Source: Castellaniella caeni NBRC 101664
GTDB lineage: Bacteria; Pseudomonadota; Gammaproteobacteria; Burkholderiales; Burkholderiaceae_B
Assembly: GCF_001592225.1 (NCBI RefSeq)
Contig: NZ_BCWN01000013.1
Span: forward strand, 1-64,000
DNA: 64,000 bases
Direction: 5' to 3'
Shown here: positions 47,241-55,589 of the stretch, piece after piece
Numbering within the stretch: the stretch's first letter is position 1
Layout: the number at the start of each line of letters is the position of its first letter
The notes under the pieces: model-generated
Database searches by the model: none
What the model was told of the DNA's origin: nothing
Seen by the model: the letters and a program-made list of their open reading frames with translations, nothing else
Program-made: the position numbers and the translations under genes

Positions 47241-48653
47241 CTACTTTCTCTGCCGCCAAGCCAGATACTCGGCGCGCCGCAGCCGATACCGCGCCACGCT
47301 GCCTTCGTGCAGATGCCGCAAGGCCTCACCGAGCAGCCCGACGAAAATGGCACGATCAGCAGCATCGGCGTATCGAACAGCCAAGCTTTCAAGCAGTGGC
47401 GCAACGGGTTCTTGCACACCCCGGACAACGTCTTGCACAGCCCGGATAAGCGCCTCACGGTAGCGAATTTTGACGGGGTCTGGCGCCACCATTTCTTGCG
47501 TAACGGCCAGATACCGCTGGCAAGAACGCTCGTACGCCCAGACGAAGACATCGCGCAAGAGTGCTACCTGGTTGAGTTCGTACACCCCCAACGTGCCATC
47601 AATATAGGCACGATCAGGCACATCGATGAACGACAGCGGGCATAAATTGTGGCGAATCAAAGAAATATTGGCCCCCAGCCGCGACACCCGTTTATTGACG
47701 TCATCAAATGGCTGCAAATACGGCAATTGCACCATCAGAAAAAACGCCTGTTCGAATGGGTCGGGTATCGCCGCTGCCTTGGCCAACAGCACATGGAAGC
47801 AATCGGCCAGCACTTGAGGAAACGTCAAAGGGTGAAACACCGTGCCTGAGATTTCGACAGGCCTGTTGCGCAAGCGCCCACAAGCATCTGGATCGGACAA
47901 TAAATCTTGCGAGAGCACGGCATGCAAATTTTGAAAGGTAAACGCATCGAAACCAATGTCATCGGCCGACTCAACCAGCATCTCGATGGCTGCCTTGTGG
48001 TTAAGGATCATCTGGGTTTCAAAAGCGTCTTTGCCCTGCGCCACTTGACCAAACTCGATGAGGTTTTGGGTATCGAGGCGGCTATACGTATTGCCCTCGA
48101 GTTGTGACGAAGCCCAGGACAAATCAACCAGGAGGCGCCCGAGGATGTCCCGGGCATAAGTGCCTGCGGGCCGTTGATCGGCTGGGGTACGGCCAATGGC
48201 ATGCAGCTGCTGCCGCAAAGGCTCTGGCAGGTAGAAAGTGACGCCAGGCTGGTACTGGTCAAGAAATTGCCGTTGATAGCCCACCGGGCGACGCCGCATC
48301 AGTGGCAGGTTGACATGGTCGCGTATCGTTTGCCCGTCTGGGGAAACCGTAATGTAAGGTGCCTCGGTGGTTTCTTTGAGCACGAGCGGTGTACTGGCCC
48401 CCAGAGCGGCGTGCCAAGCGCTGATGCTGGGCACGGCCCCTTGCCCGACGGGGCAATAGACCAGCGCGACGCTGTCGCCCTGGGTGCTGAGTCGTTGTTC
48501 TCGCACAAGCCGATGCAGACGACGCTGAAGGGTGCGCCGGTGAAGAGAGACGCCAAACCGCTGCGTCAGTGCCACTTGGATGTCAGTGACGCCGACACCC
48601 TGCGGATGACTTGCAACGATCGACAAGATGGCCTGAATTTCTGCGGCTGACAT
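47241..48653 (-). CDS. Fic-domain protein with degenerate catalytic motif
   Basis: 470 residues. An N-terminal winged helix (about 1-60), then a Fic fold. The inhibitory-helix motif is intact in SSQLEGNTYS. The catalytic loop, normally HPFxxGNGRxxR, reads QPFDDVNKRVSR: the catalytic histidine is glutamine and both glycines of the anion-hole stretch are Val and Lys. Classical AMP transfer therefore looks unlikely; it may be inactive, act as a regulator, or use another chemistry. The rest is intact, without frameshift. A large inverted repeat lies just upstream. Imperfect direct repeats and tandem 40-mers bound the gene, suggesting insertion between pduO and the CMD gene. Confidence 0.85.
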   Translation of the reverse strand: MSAAEIQAILSIVASHPQGVGVTDIQVALTQRFGVSLHRRTLQRRLHRLVREQRLSTQGDSVALVYCPVGQGAVPSISAWHAALGASTPLVLKETTEAPYITVSPDGQTIRDHVNLPLMRRRPVGYQRQFLDQYQPGVTFYLPEPLRQQLHAIGRTPADQRPAGTYARDILGRLLVDLSWASSQLEGNTYSRLDTQNLIEFGQVAQGKDAFETQMILNHKAAIEMLVESADDIGFDAFTFQNLHAVLSQDLLSDPDACGRLRNRPVEISGTVFHPLTFPQVLADCFHVLLAKAAAIPDPFEQAFFLMVQLPYLQPFDDVNKRVSRLGANISLIRHNLCPLSFIDVPDRAYIDGTLGVYELNQVALLRDVFVWAYERSCQRYLAVTQEMVAPDPVKIRYREALIRAVQDVVRGVQEPVAPLLESLAVRYADAADRAIFVGLLGEALRHLHEGSVARYRLRRAEYLAWRQRK

Positions 48654-48722
48654 GACAGTGCTCTATAAAAAATGGCGATGGAGCCATTACTGTCGCACAT
48701 ATCGCTGAAGAGCGTCAATAGC

Positions 48723-48758
48723 GCGACAAAGCACGACATGAATGTCGCGCTTTGTCGC
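48723..48758. promoter_or_regulatory. Large inverted repeat upstream of the fic-like gene
   Basis: Arms GCGACAAAGC-A-CGACAT and ATGTCG-C-GCTTTGTCGC form 16 of 17 pairs around a 2-nt centre, about 70 bp before the ATG. TGTCGCAC recurs near 48691 and 48754. The N-terminal winged helix of the Fic protein is a candidate binder. Confidence 0.6.
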
Positions 48759-48823
48759 ACAGCAACTGCCCGCCACAAGCAAACCGACCCGGCACCTGAA
48801 ACAGGGATGCCCTGTCAGCCCGT

Positions 48824-48849
48824 CGAATCGCAGCGGCTTGCCTACCGCG
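48824..48849 (+). repeat. Right copy of 26-bp imperfect repeat flanking the fic-like gene
   Basis: Matches 47120-47145 at 22 of 26 positions and overlaps the last codons of the following CMD-family gene (stop at 48842-48844). Confidence 0.6.
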
Positions 48850-49369
48850 CATCCTCCGAATGCACCTGCAGCGCCTCGAGAAAGCGCGACACCATGTTGT
48901 AGGCCGCGATCGTGGCAGTCAGCTCGACCAACCGGGCCTCGGTGAAATGCGCGCGCACCGCCGCGAACACGGCATCGGGCACCTGCACCGAGCGCGTCAT
49001 GGCGTCGGTATAGTCCAGCACCGCCCGCTCGCGGGCGTCGAACAGCGCAACAGGCAGCTCGGGCAGCGCCAGGGCATCCAGCTGAGAAGGCCGCAGGCCC
49101 TCGGCCAGCGCGATGGGCGCGTGCTGGTCGGCCTCGTAGGGCGCCCGGTTCAGGTGCGCGATGCGCATGATGACCAGCTCGCGGATCGCCCCGTCCAGGC
49201 GCGACTTCTGCCGAATGGCCGTGAGGTACGTCAGCCAGCCCTCGGCCACGGCGGGGCTGTGCAGCAACATCTGATACAGATGCAGCACGCTGCCGCGCGC
49301 GGCGCTGATGCGCTGCGCCAAAACAGCGGCCTCCCCCGTGTCCAGATCGGCATAGTCCAGTCGAGCCAT
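48842..49369 (-). CDS. CMD/AhpD-fold family protein without redox cysteines
   Basis: 175 residues. The fold is recognised from IRELVIMRIAHLNRAPYEADQHAPIALAEGL, where the usual ExxxCxxC...H reads YEADQHAPIA without cysteines. It therefore resembles the carboxymuconolactone decarboxylase side of the superfamily rather than thiol peroxidases. AGGA lies before the ATG at 49369. It follows the class III aminotransferase gene on the same strand after 90 bp, and both probably belong to the same catabolic unit. Substrate unknown. Confidence 0.82.
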   Translation of the reverse strand: MARLDYADLDTGEAAVLAQRISAARGSVLHLYQMLLHSPAVAEGWLTYLTAIRQKSRLDGAIRELVIMRIAHLNRAPYEADQHAPIALAEGLRPSQLDALALPELPVALFDARERAVLDYTDAMTRSVQVPDAVFAAVRAHFTEARLVELTATIAAYNMVSRFLEALQVHSEDAR

Positions 49370-49382
49370 CCTGTTTTCCTCA

Positions 49383-49406
49383 GTCAATCAATCAGTCAAT
49401 CAATCA
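49383..49406 (+). repeat. Tandem 12-mer of TCAA-type tetranucleotides
   Basis: GTCAATCAATCA occurs twice in tandem just upstream of the CMD-family start. On the coding strand it reads as TGAT/TGAC units ending at the ribosome site. Length change here could alter spacing of expression signals. Confidence 0.8.
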
Positions 49407-49459
49407 GCCAGCCAAACCGGCGCCCTGGGCCGCGGCAACACCACGGCCCGTCGGTACGT

Positions 49460-50785
49460 TCAGCACGGCAAGACTTGCCGCACGGTGCGGGCCAGCCGCC
49501 CGACGATCTCTTCGATGTCCGCCGGGGTGCAGATGAAGGGTGGCGCCAACAGCACGTGATCACCCTGCGCGCCATCGATGGTGCCGCCCGAGGGGTAGAC
49601 CATCAGGCCATTGTCCAGCGCGACGCGCTTGAGCTGCGCGTGCGTCTTGAGCGCCGGGGCCAGCGGCGCCTTGGTCTGACGATCCTGCACGAACTCGATG
49701 CCGACGAACAGGCCGCGCCCGCGCACGTCGCCCACATTGGGGTGATCGGCGAAGACCTCGCGCAGGCGCGTGCGCAGCTGCTCGCCACGCGCACGCACAT
49801 TGGTGAGCAGATCGTCGCGTTCGATGATGGTCTGCACCGCCAGGGCCGCCGCGCACGCCGTGGCGTGCCCCATATACGTATGCCCGTGCTGGAAAAAACC
49901 GCTGCCGCCGACGATGGTGTCGTAAATGGTGTCGCTCGCCAGCATGGCGCCGATTGGCTGATAGCCCGCACCCAGGCCCTTGGCAACCGTGAGAATGTCC
50001 GGGCGCACGCCGTCTTCGGTGCAGGCGTACTGATAGCCGGTACGCCCCATGCCCGACATCACCTCATCAAGAATCAGCAGCACGCCATAACGGTCGCAGA
50101 CTTCGCGAATGCGCTGGAAATACGTGCGCACCGGCGGCACCGCCCCCGCCGTGGCCCCCACCACCGTCTCGGCCACGAACGCCGCCACGCGCCCCGGCCC
50201 CACGGCCAGAATCGTTTCTTCCAGCTCGGTGGCCAGGCGTTGGGCGTAGGCCGCTTCGGTTTCTCCAGCCTGCTGATCGCGATAGGCATAGCAGGGCGAC
50301 ACGTGATAGGCGGGAATCAGCAGCGGCAGGAACTTCTGCCGCCGCAAGGCGTTGCCGCCGATGGCCAACGCTCCCAGCGTATTGCCGTGATAACTTTGGC
50401 GCCGGGCGATGAACTGGCTGCGCTCGGGCTCGCCGCGCTCGACGAAATATTGGCGCGCCAGCTTGAGCGCCGCCTCGATGGCCTCTGACCCGCCAGAGAC
50501 AAAATACACGTGATTCAATTCGCCCGGCGCGCGGCGCACGAGGCAGTCGGCCAGTTCTTCGCAGGCCTGCGTCGTGAAGAAGGACGAATGAACGTAGGCC
50601 AGCTGATCCAGCTGCGCCTTGATGGCCGCAATCACCTCGGGATGGCCGTGCCCCAGGCAGGACACTGCCGCGCCGCCCGAAGCGTCCAGATACGAGCGGC
50701 CAGCCTCGTCGAAAACGAAAATACCCTCTCCGCGCACGGCGCGTTTCAGCGTATGCTGGGGGTTGCGATGAAAGACATGAGTCAT
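49460..50785 (-). CDS. Class III PLP-dependent aminotransferase
   Basis: 441 residues. Omega/beta-amino acid type transaminase. SGGSEAIEAALKLARQ, the LDEVMSGMGRTG segment with the PLP-interacting aspartate, and TVAKGLGAGYQPIGA with the Schiff-base lysine are clear. HGHTYMGHATACAAA is typical of the family that uses beta-alanine, taurine, or amines with pyruvate or glutamate. It is divergent from an RpiR regulator and a C45 hydrolase and upstream of a CMD-family gene. A role in breaking down an amino compound released by the hydrolase is inference. Confidence 0.92.
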   Translation of the reverse strand: MTHVFHRNPQHTLKRAVRGEGIFVFDEAGRSYLDASGGAAVSCLGHGHPEVIAAIKAQLDQLAYVHSSFFTTQACEELADCLVRRAPGELNHVYFVSGGSEAIEAALKLARQYFVERGEPERSQFIARRQSYHGNTLGALAIGGNALRRQKFLPLLIPAYHVSPCYAYRDQQAGETEAAYAQRLATELEETILAVGPGRVAAFVAETVVGATAGAVPPVRTYFQRIREVCDRYGVLLILDEVMSGMGRTGYQYACTEDGVRPDILTVAKGLGAGYQPIGAMLASDTIYDTIVGGSGFFQHGHTYMGHATACAAALAVQTIIERDDLLTNVRARGEQLRTRLREVFADHPNVGDVRGRGLFVGIEFVQDRQTKAPLAPALKTHAQLKRVALDNGLMVYPSGGTIDGAQGDHVLLAPPFICTPADIEEIVGRLARTVRQVLPC

Positions 50786-50852
50786 GGAGAGCCTCTTTGG
50801 GCCTGTTGGGGGTTTGGGCCCGGCGTGCTCAGGCTCAAAAGTAGAACAACGA

Positions 50853-50882
50853 ATGTTTCATGAATCATATATCATGAAACAT
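50853..50882. promoter_or_regulatory. 30-bp palindromic operator between aminotransferase and RpiR genes
   Basis: ATGTTTCATGA and TCATGAAACAT are perfect 11-bp arms around an 8-bp A+T centre. The site lies 40 bp before the RpiR ATG (50922) and about 68 bp before the divergent aminotransferase start, so one regulator could control both directions. Confidence 0.8.
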
Positions 50883-50921
50883 GTAATTCATACCCCGTTG
50901 ACACTTTCAAACAGTCCTACC

Positions 50922-51791
50922 ATGCCTGTTCCACGCTCCCCGGATGAACTGATCCAGACCATCCAGTCGCGCTACGCCCAGCTCAGCCCGCAGTTTCAGG
51001 CGGCGGCGCGCTACCTGATCGACCACCCGGCCCAGGTATCCACGCTGTCGGCCCGCAAGCTGTCGCTGCTGGCCGGGGTGCAGCCCGCCACCCTGGTGCG
51101 TCTGGCGCAGCACCTGGGCTACGTCGGCTGGGACGCCCTGAAATCCGTCTTCACACACGAGCTGCAGCAGCACCACCCCAGCGGCTACACCGCCCGCGCC
51201 CAGTCGCTGGTCGCCAGCCCGCAATCCGCCCAGGCCAGCTGGGCCGCCGCCTCGCAGCAGCAGTCGCACAACCTGATGGCGCTCGAACCCGCCAACCGGC
51301 AGGCCTTCAACCGGGTGGTCGCCCACCTCGTCCAGGCGCAGCGCATCATCATCGCGGGCTTTCGCTCCTCGTATCCCGCCGCCTTCAGCCTGCGCTACCT
51401 GTGCAGCCTCTTTCGCCCGGACATTCACCTGCTGCACAACGCGGGCGGCACCATGAGCCTCGACCTACAACACCTGCAGCCCAGCGACACCGTCGTGCTC
51501 ATCAGCTACAGCCCCTACTCGCGCGAAATCATCCAGGTGGCCGCGGCCGCCCGCGCACAGGGCTGCACGATCCTCGCCCTGTGCGACAGCCAGGTTGCGC
51601 CCATCGCGCTCCAGGCGGATCATGTCCTGACCTTCACCACTCAGGGGCATTCCTTCTTTCCATCCACCGTGGCCATCCAGTCGCTGGTCGAAATGCTCGC
51701 CCAGCAGTTTCTGGTGCGCAGCGGCGAACACGCCATCGCCGAGCTGTCTCACACCGAATCCCAGCTGCACGCCACGGGCGCTTACGTCTAG
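50922..51791 (+). CDS. MurR/RpiR-family transcriptional regulator
   Basis: 289 residues. An N-terminal HTH_6 domain (about 1-80; RKLSLLAGVQPATLVRLAQHLGYVGWD) and a C-terminal SIS domain (about 120-265; AGFRSSYPAAFSLRY, SYSPYSREI). RpiR regulators often sense phosphosugars, but members of this subtype control amino-acid and amine catabolism. I start at 50922, downstream of the operator; an upstream ATG at 50874 lies inside it. The C45 hydrolase gene follows after 11 bp. Confidence 0.9.
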   Translation: MPVPRSPDELIQTIQSRYAQLSPQFQAAARYLIDHPAQVSTLSARKLSLLAGVQPATLVRLAQHLGYVGWDALKSVFTHELQQHHPSGYTARAQSLVASPQSAQASWAAASQQQSHNLMALEPANRQAFNRVVAHLVQAQRIIIAGFRSSYPAAFSLRYLCSLFRPDIHLLHNAGGTMSLDLQHLQPSDTVVLISYSPYSREIIQVAAAARAQGCTILALCDSQVAPIALQADHVLTFTTQGHSFFPSTVAIQSLVEMLAQQFLVRSGEHAIAELSHTESQLHATGAYV

Positions 51792-51802
51792 TAGAACCCG
51801 CC

Positions 51803-52846
51803 ATGACCACCACACCCGCTCCACAGACGCTCTCCTGGCTCGACGCCCACGGCTCACACCACGAAATCGGCCGGGCGCTCGGGCAATGGGGGGCCAGGGC
51901 CTGCCAGCGCTACCTGGTGGCCTCGCCCGCCTGGGCTCAGGTGATGGCTTTTCGCAGCCACCCAGGTATCGCCACGATGCAAGGCCTGGTGCACCATCAC
52001 TTCCCCTGGATCGAACACGAACTCATGGGCCTGGCCGAAGGCCTGGGCCTGTCCTACGAAGAAGTGTTTCTCTGGAACTGCCGCGGCGACCTCTGGGCGC
52101 TGGCCCCCGACGGCTGCACCACCGTGCTGGCGGCCCAGCGCCTCAGCCACAACGAAGACGGCGACCCGGGCTTTGCCGGGGCCTGCGGGCTCGTCAAGGC
52201 GCGCCCCATCGACGCCCCGGCCTTCGTCTCGTTCATCTATCCGGGCTCACTGCCCGGACACACCTTCGCCGTCACCCAGACAGGGATGGCGATCACCGTC
52301 AACAACATCCGCGCGCGCCAGGCACAGGCGACAGGGCTGCCACGCATGGTACTCACGCGCGCCCTGCTCACGGCCCAGACGCCGGCCCAGGCGGTGCAGA
52401 TGCTGCAGTCACACCCACGCATGGGCGCCTTTCACCTGGGCATCGGCCAGGCGGCCAGCCCCTGCTCCTTCAGCGTCGAATTCACCCAGGACAGGGTCTC
52501 GGTGCAGCCCGTGCGCCAAGGCCGCCGCCTGCACGCCAACCACGCCATCCACGAAGCCCAGCAGGCGTTGGCGCAAGTGGTCACGGCCTCGTCCGCGCAC
52601 CGGCAGGCGCGCGGTGACGCCCTGCTGGCCGAAGACGCCGACGCGCTCGACATTCTGCGCGACACGCAAGACACCGCCGAACCCATCCTGCGCCGCGCGC
52701 CAGGCGACACCGACCAGGAAAACACGCTCGCCACCGCCGACATCGACCTCACCGGCGACCTCGCGCGCTGGGATGTCTACGCACCCGGGGCGCGCGAACC
52801 ACACTACACGTTCCACGGCCTCAAGCGGCTGGCCGAACCCGCATAA
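51803..52846 (+). CDS. C45-family peptidase / acyltransferase-like Ntn hydrolase
   Basis: 347 residues. Related to isopenicillin N acyltransferase: the self-processing nucleophile is C104 in DGCTTVLA, giving a short alpha and a longer beta chain, and the HNEDGDP and VNNIRARQA segments are conserved. Bacterial members hydrolyse amide bonds of small N-acylated or beta-peptide-like compounds. It is in an operon with the RpiR regulator and divergent from a class III aminotransferase, suggesting hydrolysis followed by transamination. The substrate is unknown. A bidirectional terminator follows. Confidence 0.88.
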   Translation: MTTTPAPQTLSWLDAHGSHHEIGRALGQWGARACQRYLVASPAWAQVMAFRSHPGIATMQGLVHHHFPWIEHELMGLAEGLGLSYEEVFLWNCRGDLWALAPDGCTTVLAAQRLSHNEDGDPGFAGACGLVKARPIDAPAFVSFIYPGSLPGHTFAVTQTGMAITVNNIRARQAQATGLPRMVLTRALLTAQTPAQAVQMLQSHPRMGAFHLGIGQAASPCSFSVEFTQDRVSVQPVRQGRRLHANHAIHEAQQALAQVVTASSAHRQARGDALLAEDADALDILRDTQDTAEPILRRAPGDTDQENTLATADIDLTGDLARWDVYAPGAREPHYTFHGLKRLAEPA

Positions 52847-52895
52847 CCCCAAACCGGTGTCCGCAGCCCGGCGGCGGCATTGGCGGCGCACGTAA

Positions 52896-52919
52896 AAAAG
52901 GGTGCCAAGGCACCCTTTT
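52896..52919. terminator. Bidirectional intrinsic terminator
   Basis: AAAAGGGTGCC-AA-GGCACCCTTTT forms a 7-bp GC stem flanked by A and T tracts on both sides. It separates the C45 gene from the convergent cytochrome c gene. Confidence 0.92.
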
Positions 52920-52939
52920 ACCGCCATCCCGCCACGGGC

Positions 52940-53260
52940 TTACTTCACGCGGCTGACCATGTATTCGACGGCGGCACGCAGCGTGGCGTCGTCCGCCTTG
53001 GTGCCGCCACGCGCCGGCATGGCACCTTTGCCGTGGGTGGCCACGTTCATCATCTGATCCATGCCCTGCGCGATGATCGGCTCCCAGGCGGCTTTGTTGC
53101 CCAGCTTCGGCGCATTGGCCGCACCCGTGCTGTGGCAGGCCACGCAGGCCGACTTGTACAGCTTCTCGCCTTGCTGCAAGGTGCCGGCGTCGCTGGCCAT
53201 CGACAGGGTCGGCAGCAGGGCGGCAACACTCAGGGCGGCGATACTCAGGGTCTTCAACAT
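52940..53260 (-). CDS. Periplasmic monohaem cytochrome c (c5-like)
   Basis: 106 residues. A Sec signal peptide (MLKTLSIAALSVAALLPTLS) leads to one haem site CVACH and a distal axial methionine in GAMPARGG. The layout GEKLYKSACVACHSTGAANAPKLG is that of cytochrome c5/c-551 types. The ATG at 53260 has GGAG six bases upstream; an ATG six bases earlier overlaps the ribosome site. Located 95 bp downstream of nirK copy 2 on the same strand, it is a likely electron donor to that enzyme. Confidence 0.9.
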   Translation of the reverse strand: MLKTLSIAALSVAALLPTLSMASDAGTLQQGEKLYKSACVACHSTGAANAPKLGNKAAWEPIIAQGMDQMMNVATHGKGAMPARGGTKADDATLRAAVEYMVSRVK

Positions 53261-53314
53261 TTCCATCTCCACAATTGCGGGTGTTCCATCGCGGTGCACA
53301 CCCTTTTCAGTCAA

Positions 53315-53339
53315 CTCCGGCGGACTGTGCCGCCCGGAG
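53315..53339 (-). terminator. Hairpin between nirK copy 2 and the cytochrome gene
   Basis: On the minus strand CTCCGGGCGG pairs with CCGCCGGAG with one bulge, starting about 17 bp after the nirK stop. No T-run follows, so it may be a processing or partial-readthrough site between the two genes. Confidence 0.5.
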
Positions 53340-53355
53340 CCGTCGTTCACAGCAC

Positions 53356-54441
53356 TTACTTCTTGATGGGGGCCGGGGCCTTGACCTGTTTCATCAGGTC
53401 GTCGTTCCACTTGCCTTCCACCTTCACGTGACCCGCCGCACCCAGCTCGAAGGCTTCGATGAGGTTGTGGTTCACGTAGGCATACACGCCCGGCTGCTTG
53501 AAGGTGTAGAGCGCCACGCCCGCCGAGCCGCCGCGCACGAACCAGGTTTCGAGGTTGCGCTCGGGTTCGTTGATGAACTTGCCGGTTTCCCAGACGTAGT
53601 CACCGTGGCCGCCGATCAAGTGCGGACGCGTGTCGCGGTTGGCCGAGCCGTGGATGAACAGCACCGACTCGCCCACTTTGGCCGTCATTGCGCCTTCACC
53701 CGTCAGGGCCCCGACCTTGCCGTTGAACACGACGTGCGTGGGCACCAGCTTGCGCATGGCTTCGACCGTGTCGCCGTAGCTTTCGAGCGCGGTGTCGTAC
53801 GACTTGTAGTTGCCGTTCTCATCCTTGGGGATGTAGAGATCGAATTCGCCGATGGTGTAGGCCTTGTCGTAGTGCAGCTTCTTGCCGTGGCCATCGGTGA
53901 GGCCTTCGCGCGGCAGCACCATCAAGGTGCCGCTCATGCCCGAGACCACGTGCCAGGGCACCATGCCCTCGGGGGCGCAGTGATAGATGAAGGCGCCCGT
54001 GCGGTCGGCCTTGAAGCGCAACACCACCTGCTCGCCCGGCTTCACCTTGGTCAGGCCCGCGCCGCCCAGCGCGCCCGTGGCCGCGTGGAAGTCGATGTTG
54101 TGCTCAAGCGCGTTGGTGTCGGGGTTGATCAGCGTGAGCTGCACGTAGTCGCCTTCATGCACCACCATGGTGGGGCCGGGCATCGAGCCATTGAAGGTCA
54201 TGGCCTGCATTGTCGTGCCGTTTTCCGCATCGATGACGACTTGTTTTTCTTCGATGGTCATCGTGAATTCGACCACCTTCGGCTTGGCCGTGGTCGCCTG
54301 CTCGTGCTGCATGACATTTGGCGGCGCAACGAGCATGGGGCGGATGTGCTCCAGCTTGTCAGCAGGGTCTGCACTCGCGACACCGCCCACCAGCAAAGAG
54401 GCCAAGGCAGTGGCGGCCATACACAGACGAAATACCTTCAT
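53356..54441 (-). CDS. nirK: Copper-containing nitrite reductase, copy 2 (Sec signal)
   Basis: 361 residues. Ligands are complete: type 1 copper H114, C155, H164, M169; type 2 copper H119, H154, H325; catalytic D117 and H274. A conventional Sec signal ends VASA-DP, unlike the twin-arginine signal of copy 1. The mature proteins align without gaps and are mostly identical by eye. The gene is flanked by nirV upstream and a cytochrome c downstream, the usual nirK context, so this looks like the principal copy. An FNR-like box (8/10) lies about 70 bp before the start. Confidence 0.97.
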   Translation of the reverse strand: MKVFRLCMAATALASLLVGGVASADPADKLEHIRPMLVAPPNVMQHEQATTAKPKVVEFTMTIEEKQVVIDAENGTTMQAMTFNGSMPGPTMVVHEGDYVQLTLINPDTNALEHNIDFHAATGALGGAGLTKVKPGEQVVLRFKADRTGAFIYHCAPEGMVPWHVVSGMSGTLMVLPREGLTDGHGKKLHYDKAYTIGEFDLYIPKDENGNYKSYDTALESYGDTVEAMRKLVPTHVVFNGKVGALTGEGAMTAKVGESVLFIHGSANRDTRPHLIGGHGDYVWETGKFINEPERNLETWFVRGGSAGVALYTFKQPGVYAYVNHNLIEAFELGAAGHVKVEGKWNDDLMKQVKAPAPIKK

Positions 54442-54512
54442 AAAGAACTCCCTGTTTGATAGCGTCGTTTTCTTCGACGGTTCTATCTTGTCACCTCCGG
54501 GGTTTACCCTTA

Positions 54513-54526
54513 TTGCGCTGGATCAA
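54513..54526 (-). promoter_or_regulatory. FNR/DNR-like box upstream of nirK copy 2
   Basis: On the minus strand TTGATCCAGCGCAA matches TTGAT-N4-ATCAA at 8 of 10 positions: the left half is perfect and the right half has CG for AT. Centred at 54519.5 it predicts a start near 54478 and a leader of about 37 nt. The -10 is weak. Confidence 0.6.
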
Positions 54527-54631
54527 ATTCATTCATCTAAAATTCAGCTTTCGCGGCGGCGGATTGATCTGGCGCAACAAAAGCCCCATCCCGAGCGGCA
54601 CGGCCCTGGACAAGCCCCTGGCGGAAGCGAT

Positions 54632-54668
54632 GGCTGTCGTCCCCCTCGCCGACAGGGGGACGACAGCC
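54632..54668 (-). terminator. Strong hairpin downstream of nirV
   Basis: A perfect 15-bp stem (GGCTGTCGTCCCCCT with AGGGGGACGACAGCC) with a 7-nt loop lies 10 bp after the nirV stop. It separates nirV from nirK copy 2, which then needs its own promoter. There is no T-run. Confidence 0.75.
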
Positions 54669-54677
54669 GGGGGAGCG

Positions 54678-55535
54678 CTAGCTTTCGCGCACCAGGCGAA
54701 AGCCCAGGTTGGCGGGCGGCAACCCGATGGAACAGGCGCCGTTGCGCGGGTCGCGGATGAAGTCGGGCATGGCCGCGACGTGCGCCCCGGCCAGGATGCG
54801 CACGCCGCAGTTTTCGCGTGGCGCCAGCGGCAGCACGCCCACGCTGTGGCTGGCAAAACAGGTGTCCGTCCATTCCCAGACGTTGCCCGCCATGTCGCTC
54901 AGCCCCAGGGCGTTGCGGCCAAAATGACCAAACGGCTGCACGGCCTTGATGCGCCCCCGGGCGCGGACGATCTCGCGCTCGTATTCGGCCAGCCAGCGCA
55001 CGGCGGGGTCGTCCGGGTCGGAAGGCAGGGCGCCTTCTTCTTTGTAGCGCTCGGCCGCCGCGCGTACCCATTCGGTGTACAGCGGCAGGCGCCAGCGCTG
55101 CCCGGTTTCTTGGGACAGCCACTGCGCATAGGCCGTGGCGTCGGCCCAGCTGACGCCCACGGCGGGCTTGTCGGGCGCGTTCAGGTCGCGAAAGCCCTTG
55201 TCAAGGCGCTTGCAGGCCCGCGCCCGCACACAGCGGGCGTATTCGGCCTGGCTGACCGGATGGCGCATGATGAAGCGCCCCGCCCCCACCTGCCCCTGCA
55301 CGCGCGGCGCGTCCACCGGGCGCCCCTGGTCGAGAAACTCGCCCGCGGCCTGGTAAGTGAAGGCTCCGGCGGGAATCGGCACGGGATCGGCGGCCGAACC
55401 GGCGAGAACGGGTGCCGCCAGCGCAGCGCCCCCGGCCAGCGTGGCAAACAGCGCACAGCCCAGGGATACCCGCGTCGTCAAACGGCGCAGGCGCAAGAAA
55501 GGATGAAGCGGACGAGCCATGGAGAGAGACCTCAT
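54678..55535 (-). CDS. nirV: NirV-type formylglycine-generating-enzyme family protein
   Basis: About 285 residues. A signal peptide (VSLGCALFATLAGGAALAA) precedes a SUMF1/FGE-sulfatase domain with RHPVSQAEYARCV, PAVGVSWADATAYAQWLS, RLPLYTEWVRAAA, GLSDMAGNVWEWT and a terminal LGFRLVRES. NirV is the recurrent partner of nirK, but its molecular role is not established; it is thought to assist maturation. ATG 55535 has AGAGAGG upstream; ATG 55520 is an alternative and fits better if the FNR-type promoter sets the start near 55541. Confidence 0.9.
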   Translation of the reverse strand: MRSLSMARPLHPFLRLRRLTTRVSLGCALFATLAGGAALAAPVLAGSAADPVPIPAGAFTYQAAGEFLDQGRPVDAPRVQGQVGAGRFIMRHPVSQAEYARCVRARACKRLDKGFRDLNAPDKPAVGVSWADATAYAQWLSQETGQRWRLPLYTEWVRAAAERYKEEGALPSDPDDPAVRWLAEYEREIVRARGRIKAVQPFGHFGRNALGLSDMAGNVWEWTDTCFASHSVGVLPLAPRENCGVRILAGAHVAAMPDFIRDPRNGACSIGLPPANLGFRLVRES

Positions 55536-55557
55536 ATCGACCTCTCTATTGGACGCG

Positions 55558-55578
55558 CAAGACGCCGTGGGCGTCTTG
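55558..55578 (-). terminator. Short perfect hairpin after the enoyl-CoA hydratase gene
   Basis: CAAGACGCC-GTG-GGCGTCTTG is a perfect 9-bp stem with a 3-nt loop. It lies 8 bp past the hydratase stop and upstream of nirV, and overlaps the FNR-type box by 3 bp. Confidence 0.5.
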
Positions 55579-55589
55579 AGACGGATCAA
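55576..55589 (-). promoter_or_regulatory. FNR/DNR-type box upstream of nirV
   Basis: On the minus strand TTGATCCGTCTCAA matches TTGAT-N4-ATCAA at 9 of 10 positions. It overlaps the hydratase stop codon. Centred at 55582.5, it predicts TCCAAT as -10 and a start near 55541. Confidence 0.65.
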
